From Achromobacter xylosoxidans A8 (GTDB taxonomy: Bacteria; Pseudomonadota; Gammaproteobacteria; Burkholderiales; Burkholderiaceae_B), in assembly GCF_000165835.1 (NCBI RefSeq), contig NC_014640.1, positions 1,240,001 through 1,304,000 on the forward strand: a DNA stretch of 64,000 nt, written 5' to 3'. This document shows, in pieces, positions 1 through 7,584 of the stretch. How positions within the stretch are numbered: position 1 is the first letter of the stretch; each line of letters begins with the position of its first letter. The notes under the pieces were generated by a model. That model was not told where the DNA came from. It saw only the letters and a list, made by a program, of their open reading frames with translations, and did not search any database. Both the position numbers and the translations under genes were made by a program.

Positions 1-592
1 TTTCTTCAGCGTGCAGCAGACCTGCCCGACCTGCCACGGCAACGGCAAGGAAATCACCGATCCGTGCCCTGCCTGCGATGGCGTGGGCCGCATCCGCCGC
101 AACAAGACGCTGCAGGTCAAGATTCCGGCCGGCATCGACGACGGCATGCGCATCCGCTCCAGCGGCAACGGCGAGCCGGGCATCAACGGCGGCCCTCCGG
201 GCGACCTGTATGTGGAAATCCACATCAAGCAGCACAAGATCTTCCAGCGCGACGGCGACGACCTGCACTGCGAACTGACCATCCCGTTCACGTCGGCGGC
301 GTTGGGCGGCGAGCTTCAGGTGCCGACGCTGGGCGGCAAGGCCGAGATCTCGATCCCCGAAGGCACGCAGTCCGGCAAGACCTTCCGCCTGCGCGGCAAG
401 GGCATCCGCGGCGTGCGCGGCAGCTACCCGGGCGATCTCTACTGCCATGTGGTGGTGGAAACGCCGGTGCGCCTGAGCGACGACCAGAAGAACATCCTGC
501 GCCAGTTCGAGGCTTCGCTGAACGATGGCGGCGACCGCCATTCGCCGCAAAGCAAGTCCTGGACCGACCGGGTGAAGGAATTCTTCAGCTGA
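1..592 (+). CDS. dnaJ: Chaperone DnaJ, C-terminal part (5' end outside window)
   Basis: This is the 3' end of the Hsp40 co-chaperone that stimulates DnaK ATPase and hands it unfolded proteins in the cytoplasm. The reading frame is open from base 2. Two of the four zinc-binding repeats remain (CPTCHGNG and CPACDGVG), followed by the two beta-sandwich substrate-binding domains with the typical [12 protein letters not shown] and [12 protein letters not shown] segments, and a short C-terminal dimerisation tail ending EFFS. The J domain, Gly/Phe linker and first two zinc repeats lie upstream of the window. A strong terminator follows directly, so dnaJ ends its transcription unit. Confidence 0.97.
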   Translation, partial: FFSVQQTCPTCHGNGKEITDPCPACDGVGRIRRNKTLQVKIPAGIDDGMRIRSSGNGEPGINGGPPGDLYVEIHIKQHKIFQRDGDDLHCELTIPFTSAALGGELQVPTLGGKAEISIPEGTQSGKTFRLRGKGIRGVRGSYPGDLYCHVVVETPVRLSDDQKNILRQFEASLNDGGDRHSPQSKSWTDRVKEFFS

Positions 593-611
593 ATCGCCTG
601 ATGCAAGCAAG

Positions 612-641
612 AAGGCCGCGACGTTGTCGCGGCCTTTTTTT
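612..641 (+). terminator. Rho-independent terminator of dnaJ
   Basis: Perfect 11-bp stem, AAGGCCGCGAC paired with GTCGCGGCCTT around a 3-nt loop, running straight into a T tract. It lies 19 bp after the dnaJ stop codon. Confidence 0.92.
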
Positions 642-692
642 CGTCTTGGGATAAAGCAAAGGCGCCGTTGCGGGAAGATGGCGTGCGCAAAT

Positions 693-720
693 GAAAAGAC
701 CGCGGCGCGAGCCGCGGTCC
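693..720 (-). terminator. Orphan Rho-independent terminator, minus strand
   Basis: Read on the minus strand, GACCGCGGC and GCCGCGGTC pair around a short TCGC loop and run into TTTT. The nearest minus-strand gene (ending at 910) already has its own terminator at 851-890. This second one therefore suggests either read-through control or a separate short transcript from the repeat tract between them. Confidence 0.7.
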
Positions 721-845
721 TGGTGCTGCTACTACAACTGCGATCACTGCTATTGCTACTGCGGTTACTGCAACTGCTGCATCAACTTCAACTTCAAACT
801 TCAGCTTCTACCGCTACTTCTACTGCTACATCGACCGCTGCTGTC
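721..845. repeat. Degenerate triplet/hexamer repeat tract
   Basis: About 125 bp of low-complexity sequence. On the plus strand it is a chain of CTGCTA, CTACTG, AACTTC and GCTACT variants; on the minus strand it is dominated by GCAGTA/GCAGTT-type units. No convincing start, ribosome site or conserved protein is visible; a Cys-rich plus-strand frame through it is a product of the repeat. It lies between two minus-strand terminators and shows nothing else in the 593-909 gap. Confidence 0.55.
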
Positions 846-850
846 GCCGG

Positions 851-890
851 TAAAAAACCGGCCTCAAACCATGATGCCGTCCGAGGCCGG
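851..890 (-). terminator. Terminator of the DUF4148 gene
   Basis: On the minus strand CCGGCCTC and GAGGCCGG pair around a 17-nt loop and are followed by TTTTTT. The structure begins about 20 bp after the stop codon of the gene ending at 910. Confidence 0.8.
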
Positions 891-909
891 CCGGGCCACA
901 GCAAGCAGC

Positions 910-1299
910 TCACCGGGTGATCGGCGGGTACTCGAGTTCGCCGAACGTGTATTGGCCGCTGGCCTTGGCTTGCGCCAGTTCCTGCTGGACGTCAGCGCGC
1001 GTCATGGCGCTGGCGGGGGCGGACACAGCCGCCGGGTATTCCAGTTCGCCAAACGTGTATTGGCCGCTGATCTTGGCTTGTTGCAGCTGGGCTTGCACTT
1101 CCTGCGAGCTCAGGCTGGTGGTCTGGGGCAGGGCGGGCGGATAGTCCAGCTCGCCGAAGGTGTACTGGCCGCTGATCTTGGCTTGCTGCAGTTCGGTGGC
1201 GACCTGGGCGCTGCTCTTGGCTTGTTCCGCGCCGGCGGCTTGGGCGCCAACGCCAACCAGGGCCAGGGATAGCAGCAGGGTGGTGGTTAGGGTTTTCAT
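910..1299 (-). CDS. DUF4148 family secreted protein with three internal repeats
   Basis: A 129-residue protein of unknown function. Residues 1-21 form a Sec signal peptide ending in an AQA cleavage site, so export to the periplasm or beyond is expected. The mature part is three copies of a unit built on QAKxSGQYTFGELxYP, with SGQYTFGEL at residues 43-51, 78-86 and 114-122, separated by Ala/Ser/Thr-rich linkers. Single-copy DUF4148 proteins are common in Burkholderiales; this one is an expanded form. The start is supported by GGAGGT five bases upstream of ATG. The gene is monocistronic, with a long low-GC upstream region (1313-1539) that probably holds its promoter. Confidence 0.85.
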   Translation of the reverse strand: MKTLTTTLLLSLALVGVGAQAAGAEQAKSSAQVATELQQAKISGQYTFGELDYPPALPQTTSLSSQEVQAQLQQAKISGQYTFGELEYPAAVSAPASAMTRADVQQELAQAKASGQYTFGELEYPPITR

Positions 1300-1539
1300 G
1301 GTGGACCTCCAATTCGTCTTGGTTTGGGACCGAATCCGGCGGCCTTCCGTCGTGGTTCGTTGTTTGTTCCCGATGACTGAATTCTGCTCGTTATCTCACC
1401 TGGGATAAACCCGTATATCTTGAAAACATCTTTCCAAATAATCGAGTAATCATGTTCGCTTTTATGATTTCGTCCATTTTTGGCATAGTCGAGGGGTGTC
1501 CCTGTGAGTTTTGGTGAACTGACTCAGGGCGGCCAGGCG

Positions 1540-1565
1540 AAAAAAGCCCCGCCGTAGCGGGGCTT
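1540..1565 (-). terminator. Terminator of the M16 peptidase gene
   Basis: AAGCCCCGC and GCGGGGCTT pair around a 4-nt loop. On the minus strand the stem is followed by six T residues, 20 bp after the peptidase stop codon. The rest of 1300-1584 contains low-GC sequence with no recognisable gene. Confidence 0.9.
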
Positions 1566-1584
1566 TGCAGGGAAACGGGGAGGC

Positions 1585-4341
1585 TCAGGGTGCGGTCTTC
1601 TTCTTGAAGTCGCCGGCAACCGCCGTGCTGAAACCGTCCGCGCGCAGGCTCTTGCGCATGGCCGCATTGACCGATTCGGCGGTCAGCGCGGAGATCTTCT
1701 TGTCCATCTCGGCCGACCAGGCGAAAGTGCGGCCGCGTTGCATGTAGTCCAGCCAGGTGCTTGCCAGCACGTCATCCTGGGCGCGGGCCAGGTTGCGGTA
1801 GTTCAGCAGGGCCGTGATGCCATCCGAGATCTCCTTGTCCGAGAAACCGTCCTTCAGTACCCGCGCCAGTTCCTCGCCGATCGCCTTTTCCAGGCGCTCG
1901 CGGTTTTGCGGGGCGTAGATGGCGTACATGGTCCAGCTGGCGGAGGGTTCGAACGACGAGACCGACAGCGAGCTGCGCACGTTGTACGACAGGCCTTCGG
2001 TTTCGCGCACGCGGTTCCACAGGCGCGAGGTTTCGGAGGCGCCGAACAGGTAGTTGGCCAGGTACAGCGCGGCGTAGTCCGCGTCCGTGTCCTGCAGCTT
2101 CAGCGGCATGCGCGAGATGTAGAAGGCATTGGCCTTGTCCGGCGTTTCGATGTCGAACTGCTTGGCGGGAATGTCGCGGTACGGGTTGGGCACGCGGGTG
2201 TAGGCGGGCGCCTTCTTCCAGCCGGCCAGTCCGGTCTTGAGCGCGTTTTCCACCGCCGCCGGCTCGAAATCGCCCACTGCCGAATACTCGATGTCGCCGG
2301 CGCCGTAGAACTTGGAGTGGAACTTGACCAGGGCGTCGCGGTTCAGTCCGCGTATGCCCGCCAGCGATTCCTCGAAGGTCGGCACGTAGCGCAGGTCATT
2401 GGCGGGCCACGGGTTGTCCTGGCGCGCCAGCGCGCGGCCGGCCAAGGCCGAAGGTTCGGTCATGGCGTTCTGGATCGAGGTTTCGAGCTGGCGCTGGTAT
2501 TCCTCGAGCTGTTCCTTGGGGAAGTTGGCGTTGCGCACGATGTCCAGCGCCAGGGCGGTGAGTTCGGGCAGGTTTTCGCCCTTGGTCGACATGGCAATCT
2601 TGAGCGTGGTGCCGCCGCCGCTGAAGCCCAGTTCCGCCTGCAGCTTGTCCAGGCGGTCCTGGATGTCCTGGCGCGACAGCTTGGCCGTGCCGCGGGTCAG
2701 CAGGTCGGCCACGGCGCTGGAGTTCACGCGTTGGCCGAGCAGGTCTTTTTCATTGCCGAACTGGATCAGCATCTGCGCCTGCACCCGGTTGCCGCGGGTG
2801 GCCTTGGGCAGGAGCGCCAGCTGGACCGTACCGTTGGACAGGTCCAGCTTCTTGCGTTGCGTCAGCTTGTCGATGTTCTCGGGCGTGGGATCGAAGGCCG
2901 AGGCGGCCTTGAAGTCGGGGTCGCCCTTGTAGTCTTTGAAGACGGCCGTCAGATCCACGCGCTGCTCCTGCGGCGCGCGCAGCGGCTTTTCGGTCGGAAT
3001 GTAGCGGCCTTCGATGCTGTTGCTCTGGACCAGATAGGTGGTCGCGGCGCGCTGCACGTCGGCCAGCGTGGCCTTGCGGGCGCGGTCGCGCTGCAGGAAG
3101 AACAGGCGCCAGTCGCCGGCGGCGATGGCCTCGGACAGCGCCACGCCGACCTGTTCAGGATCGCTGTAGGTCTGTTCCCAGGCGGTCAGCCACTTGCTGC
3201 GGGCGCGGTCCAGCTCCTGCTGGGTGAACGGCTTCTTGCCCAGGGATTCCAGCGTGCCGGTCAGCGCCTTCATGGCGGCGTCCAGGCTCTTGCCCGGCGT
3301 CAGCTGGGCGGCGAACATCGCCAGGCCCGGATCCAGGTTTTCCATGGTGAAGCCGAACACGCCGGAGGCCAGCTTGGTCGGGACCAGGGCGTGGTAGAGA
3401 CGGCCCGAGGGCGTGTCGGCCAGGATGGTGGCGGCCAGGTCCAGCGGCACGAAATCGGCGCTGCCGGCGGCCGGGATGTGGTACATCGCCGCGACCAGCG
3501 GCGTGCCGCCAGTGCGGCGCAGGGTCACGGAACGCTCGCCGTCCTGAGCGGGTTCGACGGTGTACTCGGGCGGCAGCTTGCGCTCGGGCTTGGGCAGCTT
3601 GCCCAGCGTTTCCTCGATATCGGCCAGCGTCGCCTGCGGGTCGAACTTGCCCGCCACGATCAGCACGGCGTTATCGGGCTGGTAGTACTCATGATAGAAG
3701 GCGCGCAACTGGCCGATGTCCACATTCTCGACGTCGGAGCGGGCGCCGATGGTGTTCTTGCCGTAGCTGTGCCACTGGAAGGCCGCCGACTGCATCTTCT
3801 GCATCAGGATGCGGAAGGGACTGTTTTCGCCGCTTTCCATTTCATTGCGGACCACGGTCATTTCCGAGTCCAGGTCTTCCTTGGCGATCAGGGAATTGAC
3901 CATGGCGTCGGCCTGCCAGCCCAGGTACCACTTGAGGGTTTCGGGGTTGGCGGCGAAGCTGGCGAAATAGTTGGTGCGGTCGCTGGAGGTCGAACCGTTG
4001 GCCTGCAAGCCGCGGCGCGAGAACTCGCCCATGGCGTTGCGGGTGGTGGAGGTGCCCTTGAACAGCATGTGCTCCAGCAGGTGCGCCATGCCGGTCTGGC
4101 CGTAGTTCTCGTTGCGCGAGCCCACCAGGTAGGTCATGTTGACGGTGGTGGACGGCTTGGATTCGTCGGGAACCAGCAGCACTCTCAGGCCGTTGGCCAG
4201 GCGGTATTCGGTGATGCCTTCAATCGAGGCGGCCTCCGAGACGCCGGCCGGCAGGCTGGCGGCGCCGGCCTGAAAGGCCAGGAAGGAGGAAAACAGCAGC
4301 ACGCCCAGCGGGCGCGGCAGCTTCGATAGGGACAGGCGCAT
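1585..4341 (-). CDS. M16 family (pitrilysin/insulinase) zinc metallopeptidase, periplasmic
   Basis: A 918-residue exported peptidase likely to degrade peptides in the periplasm. An N-terminal signal peptide (roughly residues 1-28) ends near AFQAGAA. The inverted zinc motif H87-L-L-E90-H91 is intact, and a third ligand Glu is present near residue 167 in RNEMES. The protein has two tandem M16 halves; I see no HxxEH in the second, which in this family is normally the inactive structural half. The start at 4341 is preferred over an ATG 21 bases upstream because AAGGAA sits eight bases before it and it gives a clean signal peptide. The gene is transcribed alone, with its own terminator. Confidence 0.92.
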   Translation of the reverse strand: MRLSLSKLPRPLGVLLFSSFLAFQAGAASLPAGVSEAASIEGITEYRLANGLRVLLVPDESKPSTTVNMTYLVGSRNENYGQTGMAHLLEHMLFKGTSTTRNAMGEFSRRGLQANGSTSSDRTNYFASFAANPETLKWYLGWQADAMVNSLIAKEDLDSEMTVVRNEMESGENSPFRILMQKMQSAAFQWHSYGKNTIGARSDVENVDIGQLRAFYHEYYQPDNAVLIVAGKFDPQATLADIEETLGKLPKPERKLPPEYTVEPAQDGERSVTLRRTGGTPLVAAMYHIPAAGSADFVPLDLAATILADTPSGRLYHALVPTKLASGVFGFTMENLDPGLAMFAAQLTPGKSLDAAMKALTGTLESLGKKPFTQQELDRARSKWLTAWEQTYSDPEQVGVALSEAIAAGDWRLFFLQRDRARKATLADVQRAATTYLVQSNSIEGRYIPTEKPLRAPQEQRVDLTAVFKDYKGDPDFKAASAFDPTPENIDKLTQRKKLDLSNGTVQLALLPKATRGNRVQAQMLIQFGNEKDLLGQRVNSSAVADLLTRGTAKLSRQDIQDRLDKLQAELGFSGGGTTLKIAMSTKGENLPELTALALDIVRNANFPKEQLEEYQRQLETSIQNAMTEPSALAGRALARQDNPWPANDLRYVPTFEESLAGIRGLNRDALVKFHSKFYGAGDIEYSAVGDFEPAAVENALKTGLAGWKKAPAYTRVPNPYRDIPAKQFDIETPDKANAFYISRMPLKLQDTDADYAALYLANYLFGASETSRLWNRVRETEGLSYNVRSSLSVSSFEPSASWTMYAIYAPQNRERLEKAIGEELARVLKDGFSDKEISDGITALLNYRNLARAQDDVLASTWLDYMQRGRTFAWSAEMDKKISALTAESVNAAMRKSLRADGFSTAVAGDFKKKTAP

Positions 4342-4463
4342 GGCAGACAATTCCTTTGGCATGGCAGAATCCGTTGGAGTGTATACGTTGGCAATGGTTC
4401 AGGGGCTGCGGGGCGGCTTTCTCCGCGACGCATGGCCCGGGACCGCAAGCAAGGATGTCCGTC

Positions 4464-5063
4464 ATGTCTCTATCCCTGGAAGTCGAAACGCCGCGCCTGG
4501 TGCTGCGCCAATGGCGTGCCGCCGACCGCGAACCTTTCGCGGCGCTGAACCAGGATCCTCGCGTCACCGAGTACCTGTTGCCGCTGAGCGCACAGGAAAG
4601 CGATGCGCTCGCCGACCGGCTGGCTGCTGGCATCGACGAGCACGGCTGGGGCTTCTGGGCCGTGGAGGCGCCGGAGGTGGCTCCCTTTATCGGCTTTGTC
4701 GGCATCAAGCCGCTGGCGCCCACTCTGCCATTCGCGCCTGGCGTGGAGATAGGCTGGCGCCTGGCGCAGCGGCACTGGGGCAAGGGCTACGCCAGCGAGG
4801 CGGCCGAGGCAGCTTTGCGGGCGGGGTTCGAGCAGGTGGGGCTGGACCAGATCGTGGCCTTCACGGCCACGGGCAACCTGCGCTCGCGCGCGGTGATGGA
4901 CCGCCTGGGCATGAAGGAAGATCCGGATGGTTTCGACCATCCTGCCGTCCCGCCGGGACATCCGCTGTGCCGGCATGTGCTGTACCGGATTGGTCGCGAG
5001 GACTGGCGTGGACGAAAAAATGGTGACGCAGATGCAGGCGCCACGCCGGTCGCGGCGGCATAA
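4464..5063 (+). CDS. GNAT family acetyltransferase, RimJ/RimL-like
   Basis: A 199-residue cytosolic acyl-CoA-dependent N-acetyltransferase. It opens with the RimJ/RimL-type strand LEVETPRLVLRQWRAAD and carries the acetyl-CoA-binding motif HWGKGYASEA in the middle, followed by NLRSRAVMDRLGMK, the usual second half of the fold. The substrate cannot be told from sequence: relatives acetylate ribosomal protein N termini or small amines. The start at 4464 has AAGGA eight bases upstream; an ATG nine bases earlier overlaps that Shine-Dalgarno and is less likely. It is divergent from the M16 peptidase, with about 120 bp between the start codons. Confidence 0.85.
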   Translation: MSLSLEVETPRLVLRQWRAADREPFAALNQDPRVTEYLLPLSAQESDALADRLAAGIDEHGWGFWAVEAPEVAPFIGFVGIKPLAPTLPFAPGVEIGWRLAQRHWGKGYASEAAEAALRAGFEQVGLDQIVAFTATGNLRSRAVMDRLGMKEDPDGFDHPAVPPGHPLCRHVLYRIGREDWRGRKNGDADAGATPVAAA

Positions 5064-5089
5064 AGCGCTGGAAGCGCCGTCAATCCGAA

Positions 5090-5106
5090 ATGCTGCATTG
5101 CAGCAT
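5090..5106. promoter_or_regulatory. Perfect inverted repeat, possible operator
   Basis: ATGCTGCA and TGCAGCAT flank a single central base. It lies just after the RimJ-like gene and about 210 bp before the next start codon. It could be a regulator site; there is no T tract, so it is not an obvious terminator. Confidence 0.3.
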
Positions 5107-5312
5107 GGCGAATTGCCGGGCTGATTTGGGGTATGCCGGCCCGCGGGTGTAAGCTTTTCAGGACGCAGTACCAGTTGCTGACGGGATGCGCGACAGCCCG
5201 CCCACAGGCTTCCCGTCCAACGCCAGACGCCGTCTCTTACGCGGCGTCGGTGCTTGTCGTTCGCGCCTTCGCCGCCGGCATCGTGCCGGCGCATTTACCG
5301 GAGGAACGACCC

Positions 5313-5690
5313 ATGCTGACCGAGATCGTCACGCGTGCCTTGTCCCAATTGACCGGCAGCTCCTTGAGCGGCGACGGGATCAAAGGACAGTTTCAGTACG
5401 CCTATGCCAGTGATGACGGCCAATTCGTGGCCATACTGACCCATGACATGACCACCTATGTGGTGGACTTGAGCACACAACGATATTTTGCGGAGTGCGG
5501 TGGCTCGCCACGGGGCTTTGCCGGGCATGTGCTGGAAATGGAAGGCGCGGCGGCTCGCAGCCATCCCTGGCCCGCCGCCAACGACCTGTTCGATCTGGAC
5601 ATGGATGCGGACGAGCTCGCCTGGCGTCAGTGTCCTGGCCTGCGCCGCGAACCGGCCGCCAATCGATCTGCGGAGAGCCGCGCCGCCTGA
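5313..5690 (+). CDS. Hypothetical protein, 125 aa
   Basis: I do not recognise a family. The start is chosen because GGAGGAA lies seven bases upstream of ATG; an upstream extension in the same frame (from 5133) has atypical composition. The first ~75 residues have alternating hydrophobic pattern (FVAILTHDMTTYVVDLSTQRYFA), which suggests a small beta-rich soluble domain; the C terminus is acidic and then Arg/Ala-rich, and looks disordered. No signal peptide or membrane segment is visible. A terminator follows at 5721, so it is probably a single-gene transcript. Confidence 0.6.
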   Translation: MLTEIVTRALSQLTGSSLSGDGIKGQFQYAYASDDGQFVAILTHDMTTYVVDLSTQRYFAECGGSPRGFAGHVLEMEGAAARSHPWPAANDLFDLDMDADELAWRQCPGLRREPAANRSAESRAA

Positions 5691-5720
5691 GAGTGGCCAG
5701 AAGCGGCAACACCTACCTGA

Positions 5721-5745
5721 ACCGGCGGCTTCGCCGGTTTTTTTT
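5721..5745 (+). terminator. Rho-independent terminator after the 125-aa protein
   Basis: ACCGGCG and CGCCGGT pair around GCTT and run into eight T residues. Confidence 0.88.
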
Positions 5746-5769
5746 GCCTGGAGCGGCCGCCAACCCAAT

Positions 5770-5798
5770 AGCCGCAGGGCCCTGCGGCTCGCTACAAT
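5770..5798 (+). promoter_or_regulatory. Promoter with a perfect 20-bp palindrome, leading to a leaderless start
   Basis: AGCCGCAGGGCCCTGCGGCT (5770-5789) is a perfect palindrome immediately upstream of TACAAT (5793-5798), which is followed by seven bases and then the ATG at 5806. If TACAAT is the -10 element, transcription would begin at or next to the start codon, and the palindrome would occupy the spacer and -35 region as an operator. No Shine-Dalgarno is visible. Confidence 0.45.
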
Positions 5799-5805
5799 TT
5801 GCGCC

Positions 5806-6363
5806 ATGACTACGCACGCCGAAACCCGCGCGCCGGATGGCGCAACCCTGGTCGATTGCACGCATGAACGTCATGCCGACCAGATCCTGGCCATACTCAA
5901 CGAAGCCATCGTCAATTCCACCGCGCTGTACGACTACAAGCCGCGGCCGCGCGAGGCGATGCAAGGCTGGTTCCAGGCCAAGCAGCAGGGCGGTTTCCCG
6001 GTGGTGGGGTACGAGAACGCCGCCGGCGAACTGATGGCCTTCGCCAGCTACGGCACCTTCCGCGCCTGGCCCGCCTTCAAGTACTCGGTGGAACACTCCG
6101 TGTATGTGGACGGACGCTTTCGCGGACTGGGTTTGGGCGAGGCGCTGATGCAGGTGCTGATCCAGCGGGCACGCGCCAATCAGGTGCACGTGCTGGTCGG
6201 CGGCATCGATGCGAGCAACCAGGGCAGCATCCGCCTGCACGAGAAGCTGGGCTTCAAGCATGCAGGCACCATCCGCGAGGCCGGCTTCAAGTTCGGGCGC
6301 TGGCTGGACCTGGCGTTTTATCAGCTGACACTGGATACGCCTGAGCAGCCTGTCGACGGCTGA
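5806..6363 (+). CDS. GNAT N-acetyltransferase, phosphinothricin/methionine-sulfoximine acetyltransferase family
   Basis: A 185-residue cytosolic acetyltransferase of the PAT/MddA type, which N-acetylates glutamate-analogue toxins such as phosphinothricin or methionine sulfone/sulfoximine. Recognisable family segments are LNEAIVNSTALYDYKPRP near the N terminus, the central YVDGRFRGLGLGEALMQVLI acetyl-CoA site, and GSIRLHEKLGFKHAGTIREAGFKFGRW near the C terminus. The start follows a candidate -10 element so closely that a leaderless mRNA is likely. It is convergent with the VWA gene, 20 bp away. Substrate is inferred from family only. Confidence 0.87.
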   Translation: MTTHAETRAPDGATLVDCTHERHADQILAILNEAIVNSTALYDYKPRPREAMQGWFQAKQQGGFPVVGYENAAGELMAFASYGTFRAWPAFKYSVEHSVYVDGRFRGLGLGEALMQVLIQRARANQVHVLVGGIDASNQGSIRLHEKLGFKHAGTIREAGFKFGRWLDLAFYQLTLDTPEQPVDG

Positions 6364-6383
6364 ACCCTCGCCGCCGGGCCTTC

Positions 6384-7556
6384 CTACTTCGATAGCACGC
6401 GCATGGCCTGTTCCAGGCCGGCGACCGTCACGGGATACATGCGGCCCTGCATGATGTCGCGCATCAGCGCGATCGACTGGCGGTACTGCCAGGAGGCGGT
6501 AGGCTCGGGATTGAGCCAGACCGATTTGGGCCACGCGTCCAGCAGGCGGCGCATCCATTCGGCGCCGGGCTCCTTGTTGTAGTGCTCTACCGAGCCGCCC
6601 GGCTGCAGGATTTCGTAGGGGCTCATGGTGGCGTCGCCGACGATGATCAGGCGCCAGTCGGGGTTGTACTTGCGCAGCACGTCCCAGGTATCGAAGCGCT
6701 CGTTCTGGCGTCGGCGGTTGCTTTGCCACAGGCTTTCGTACGGGCAGTTGTGGAAGTAGTAGACCTCCAGATTGCGGAACTCGCTGCGCGCCGCGGAGAA
6801 CAGTTCCTCGACGCGCCCGATGTGGTCGTCCATGCTGCCGCCCACGTCCAGCAGCATCAGCACCTTCACGGTGTTGTGGCGTTCCGGCACCATGCGCAGG
6901 TCCAGGTGGCCGGCATTGCGCGCGGTGCTGGCGATGGTGTCGTCCAGGTCCAGCTCCATTTCCGCGCCTTGCCTTGCGAAGCGCCGCAGGCGGCGCAGCG
7001 CCACCTTGAAGTTGCGCGTGCCCAGTTCGACCTGATCGTCGTAGTCCTTGAACTGGCGCATGTCCCAGACCTTGACCGCGCTGCGGTTGCCGGCCGAATC
7101 GCCGCCCACGCGGATGCCCTCGGGGTGGTAGCCGCCGTTGCCGAAAGGCGAGGTGCCGCCGGTGCCGATCCATTTGCTGCCGCCGGCATGGCGCTCCTTC
7201 TGTTCTTCCAGGCGCTCCTTGAAGAGCTCCATCAGCTTGTCCCAGCCGTGCTTTTCGATCGCGGCCTTTTCTTCCGGAGTCAGGCTTTTCTCGAACTGCT
7301 TGATGAGCCAGTCCAGCGGGATTTCCTTGCCCGGGGGCAGGGCGGCCGCGATGCCTTTGTAGTAGGCGCCGAAGGCCTTGTCGTAGCGGTCGTAGAGCGC
7401 CTCGTCCTTGACCAGCGTGGCGCGCGCCAGGAAGTAGAACTCGTCCAGCGTGGGCGCCATGAGGTCCTGGCGCAGGGCGTCCACCAGGGTCAGGTATTCC
7501 TTGACCGAGACAGGCAGCTTGTGCGCCCGGAGGTGGTAGAAGAAGTCGATCAGCAT
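6384..7556 (-). CDS. VWA domain-containing protein, CoxE-like
   Basis: A 390-residue soluble protein whose C-terminal half is a von Willebrand factor A domain, preceded by a helical region starting MLIDFFYHLRAHKLPVSVKEYL. The metal-binding MIDAS loop reads DVGGSMDDH around residue 240, so the canonical DxSxS has Gly in place of the first Ser; this looks like a family feature, not damage, because the fold around it (VKVLMLLDVGGSMD, RLIIVGDATMSPYEIL) is intact. It lies 28 bp downstream of a MoxR-type AAA+ ATPase on the same strand. MoxR-VWA pairs act as chaperone-like systems that mature or remodel protein complexes; the client here is unknown. Confidence 0.85.
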   Translation of the reverse strand: MLIDFFYHLRAHKLPVSVKEYLTLVDALRQDLMAPTLDEFYFLARATLVKDEALYDRYDKAFGAYYKGIAAALPPGKEIPLDWLIKQFEKSLTPEEKAAIEKHGWDKLMELFKERLEEQKERHAGGSKWIGTGGTSPFGNGGYHPEGIRVGGDSAGNRSAVKVWDMRQFKDYDDQVELGTRNFKVALRRLRRFARQGAEMELDLDDTIASTARNAGHLDLRMVPERHNTVKVLMLLDVGGSMDDHIGRVEELFSAARSEFRNLEVYYFHNCPYESLWQSNRRRQNERFDTWDVLRKYNPDWRLIIVGDATMSPYEILQPGGSVEHYNKEPGAEWMRRLLDAWPKSVWLNPEPTASWQYRQSIALMRDIMQGRMYPVTVAGLEQAMRVLSK

Positions 7557-7584
7557 TTGCGGGCCGCCGGTGGTTGCTGGCGGA

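Noticed and set aside
691..1272. Plus-strand frame with a striking Cys-rich stretch (CCYYNCDHCYCYCGYCNCC)
   Set aside because: It is produced by the triplet-repeat tract and then runs antisense through the DUF4148 gene; no ribosome site or family support.
1738..4329. 863-codon open frame on the plus strand opposite the M16 peptidase
   Set aside because: Composition is that of an antisense shadow in GC-rich DNA (Gly/Arg/Gln/Val-rich, no domains); the minus-strand peptidase is clearly real.
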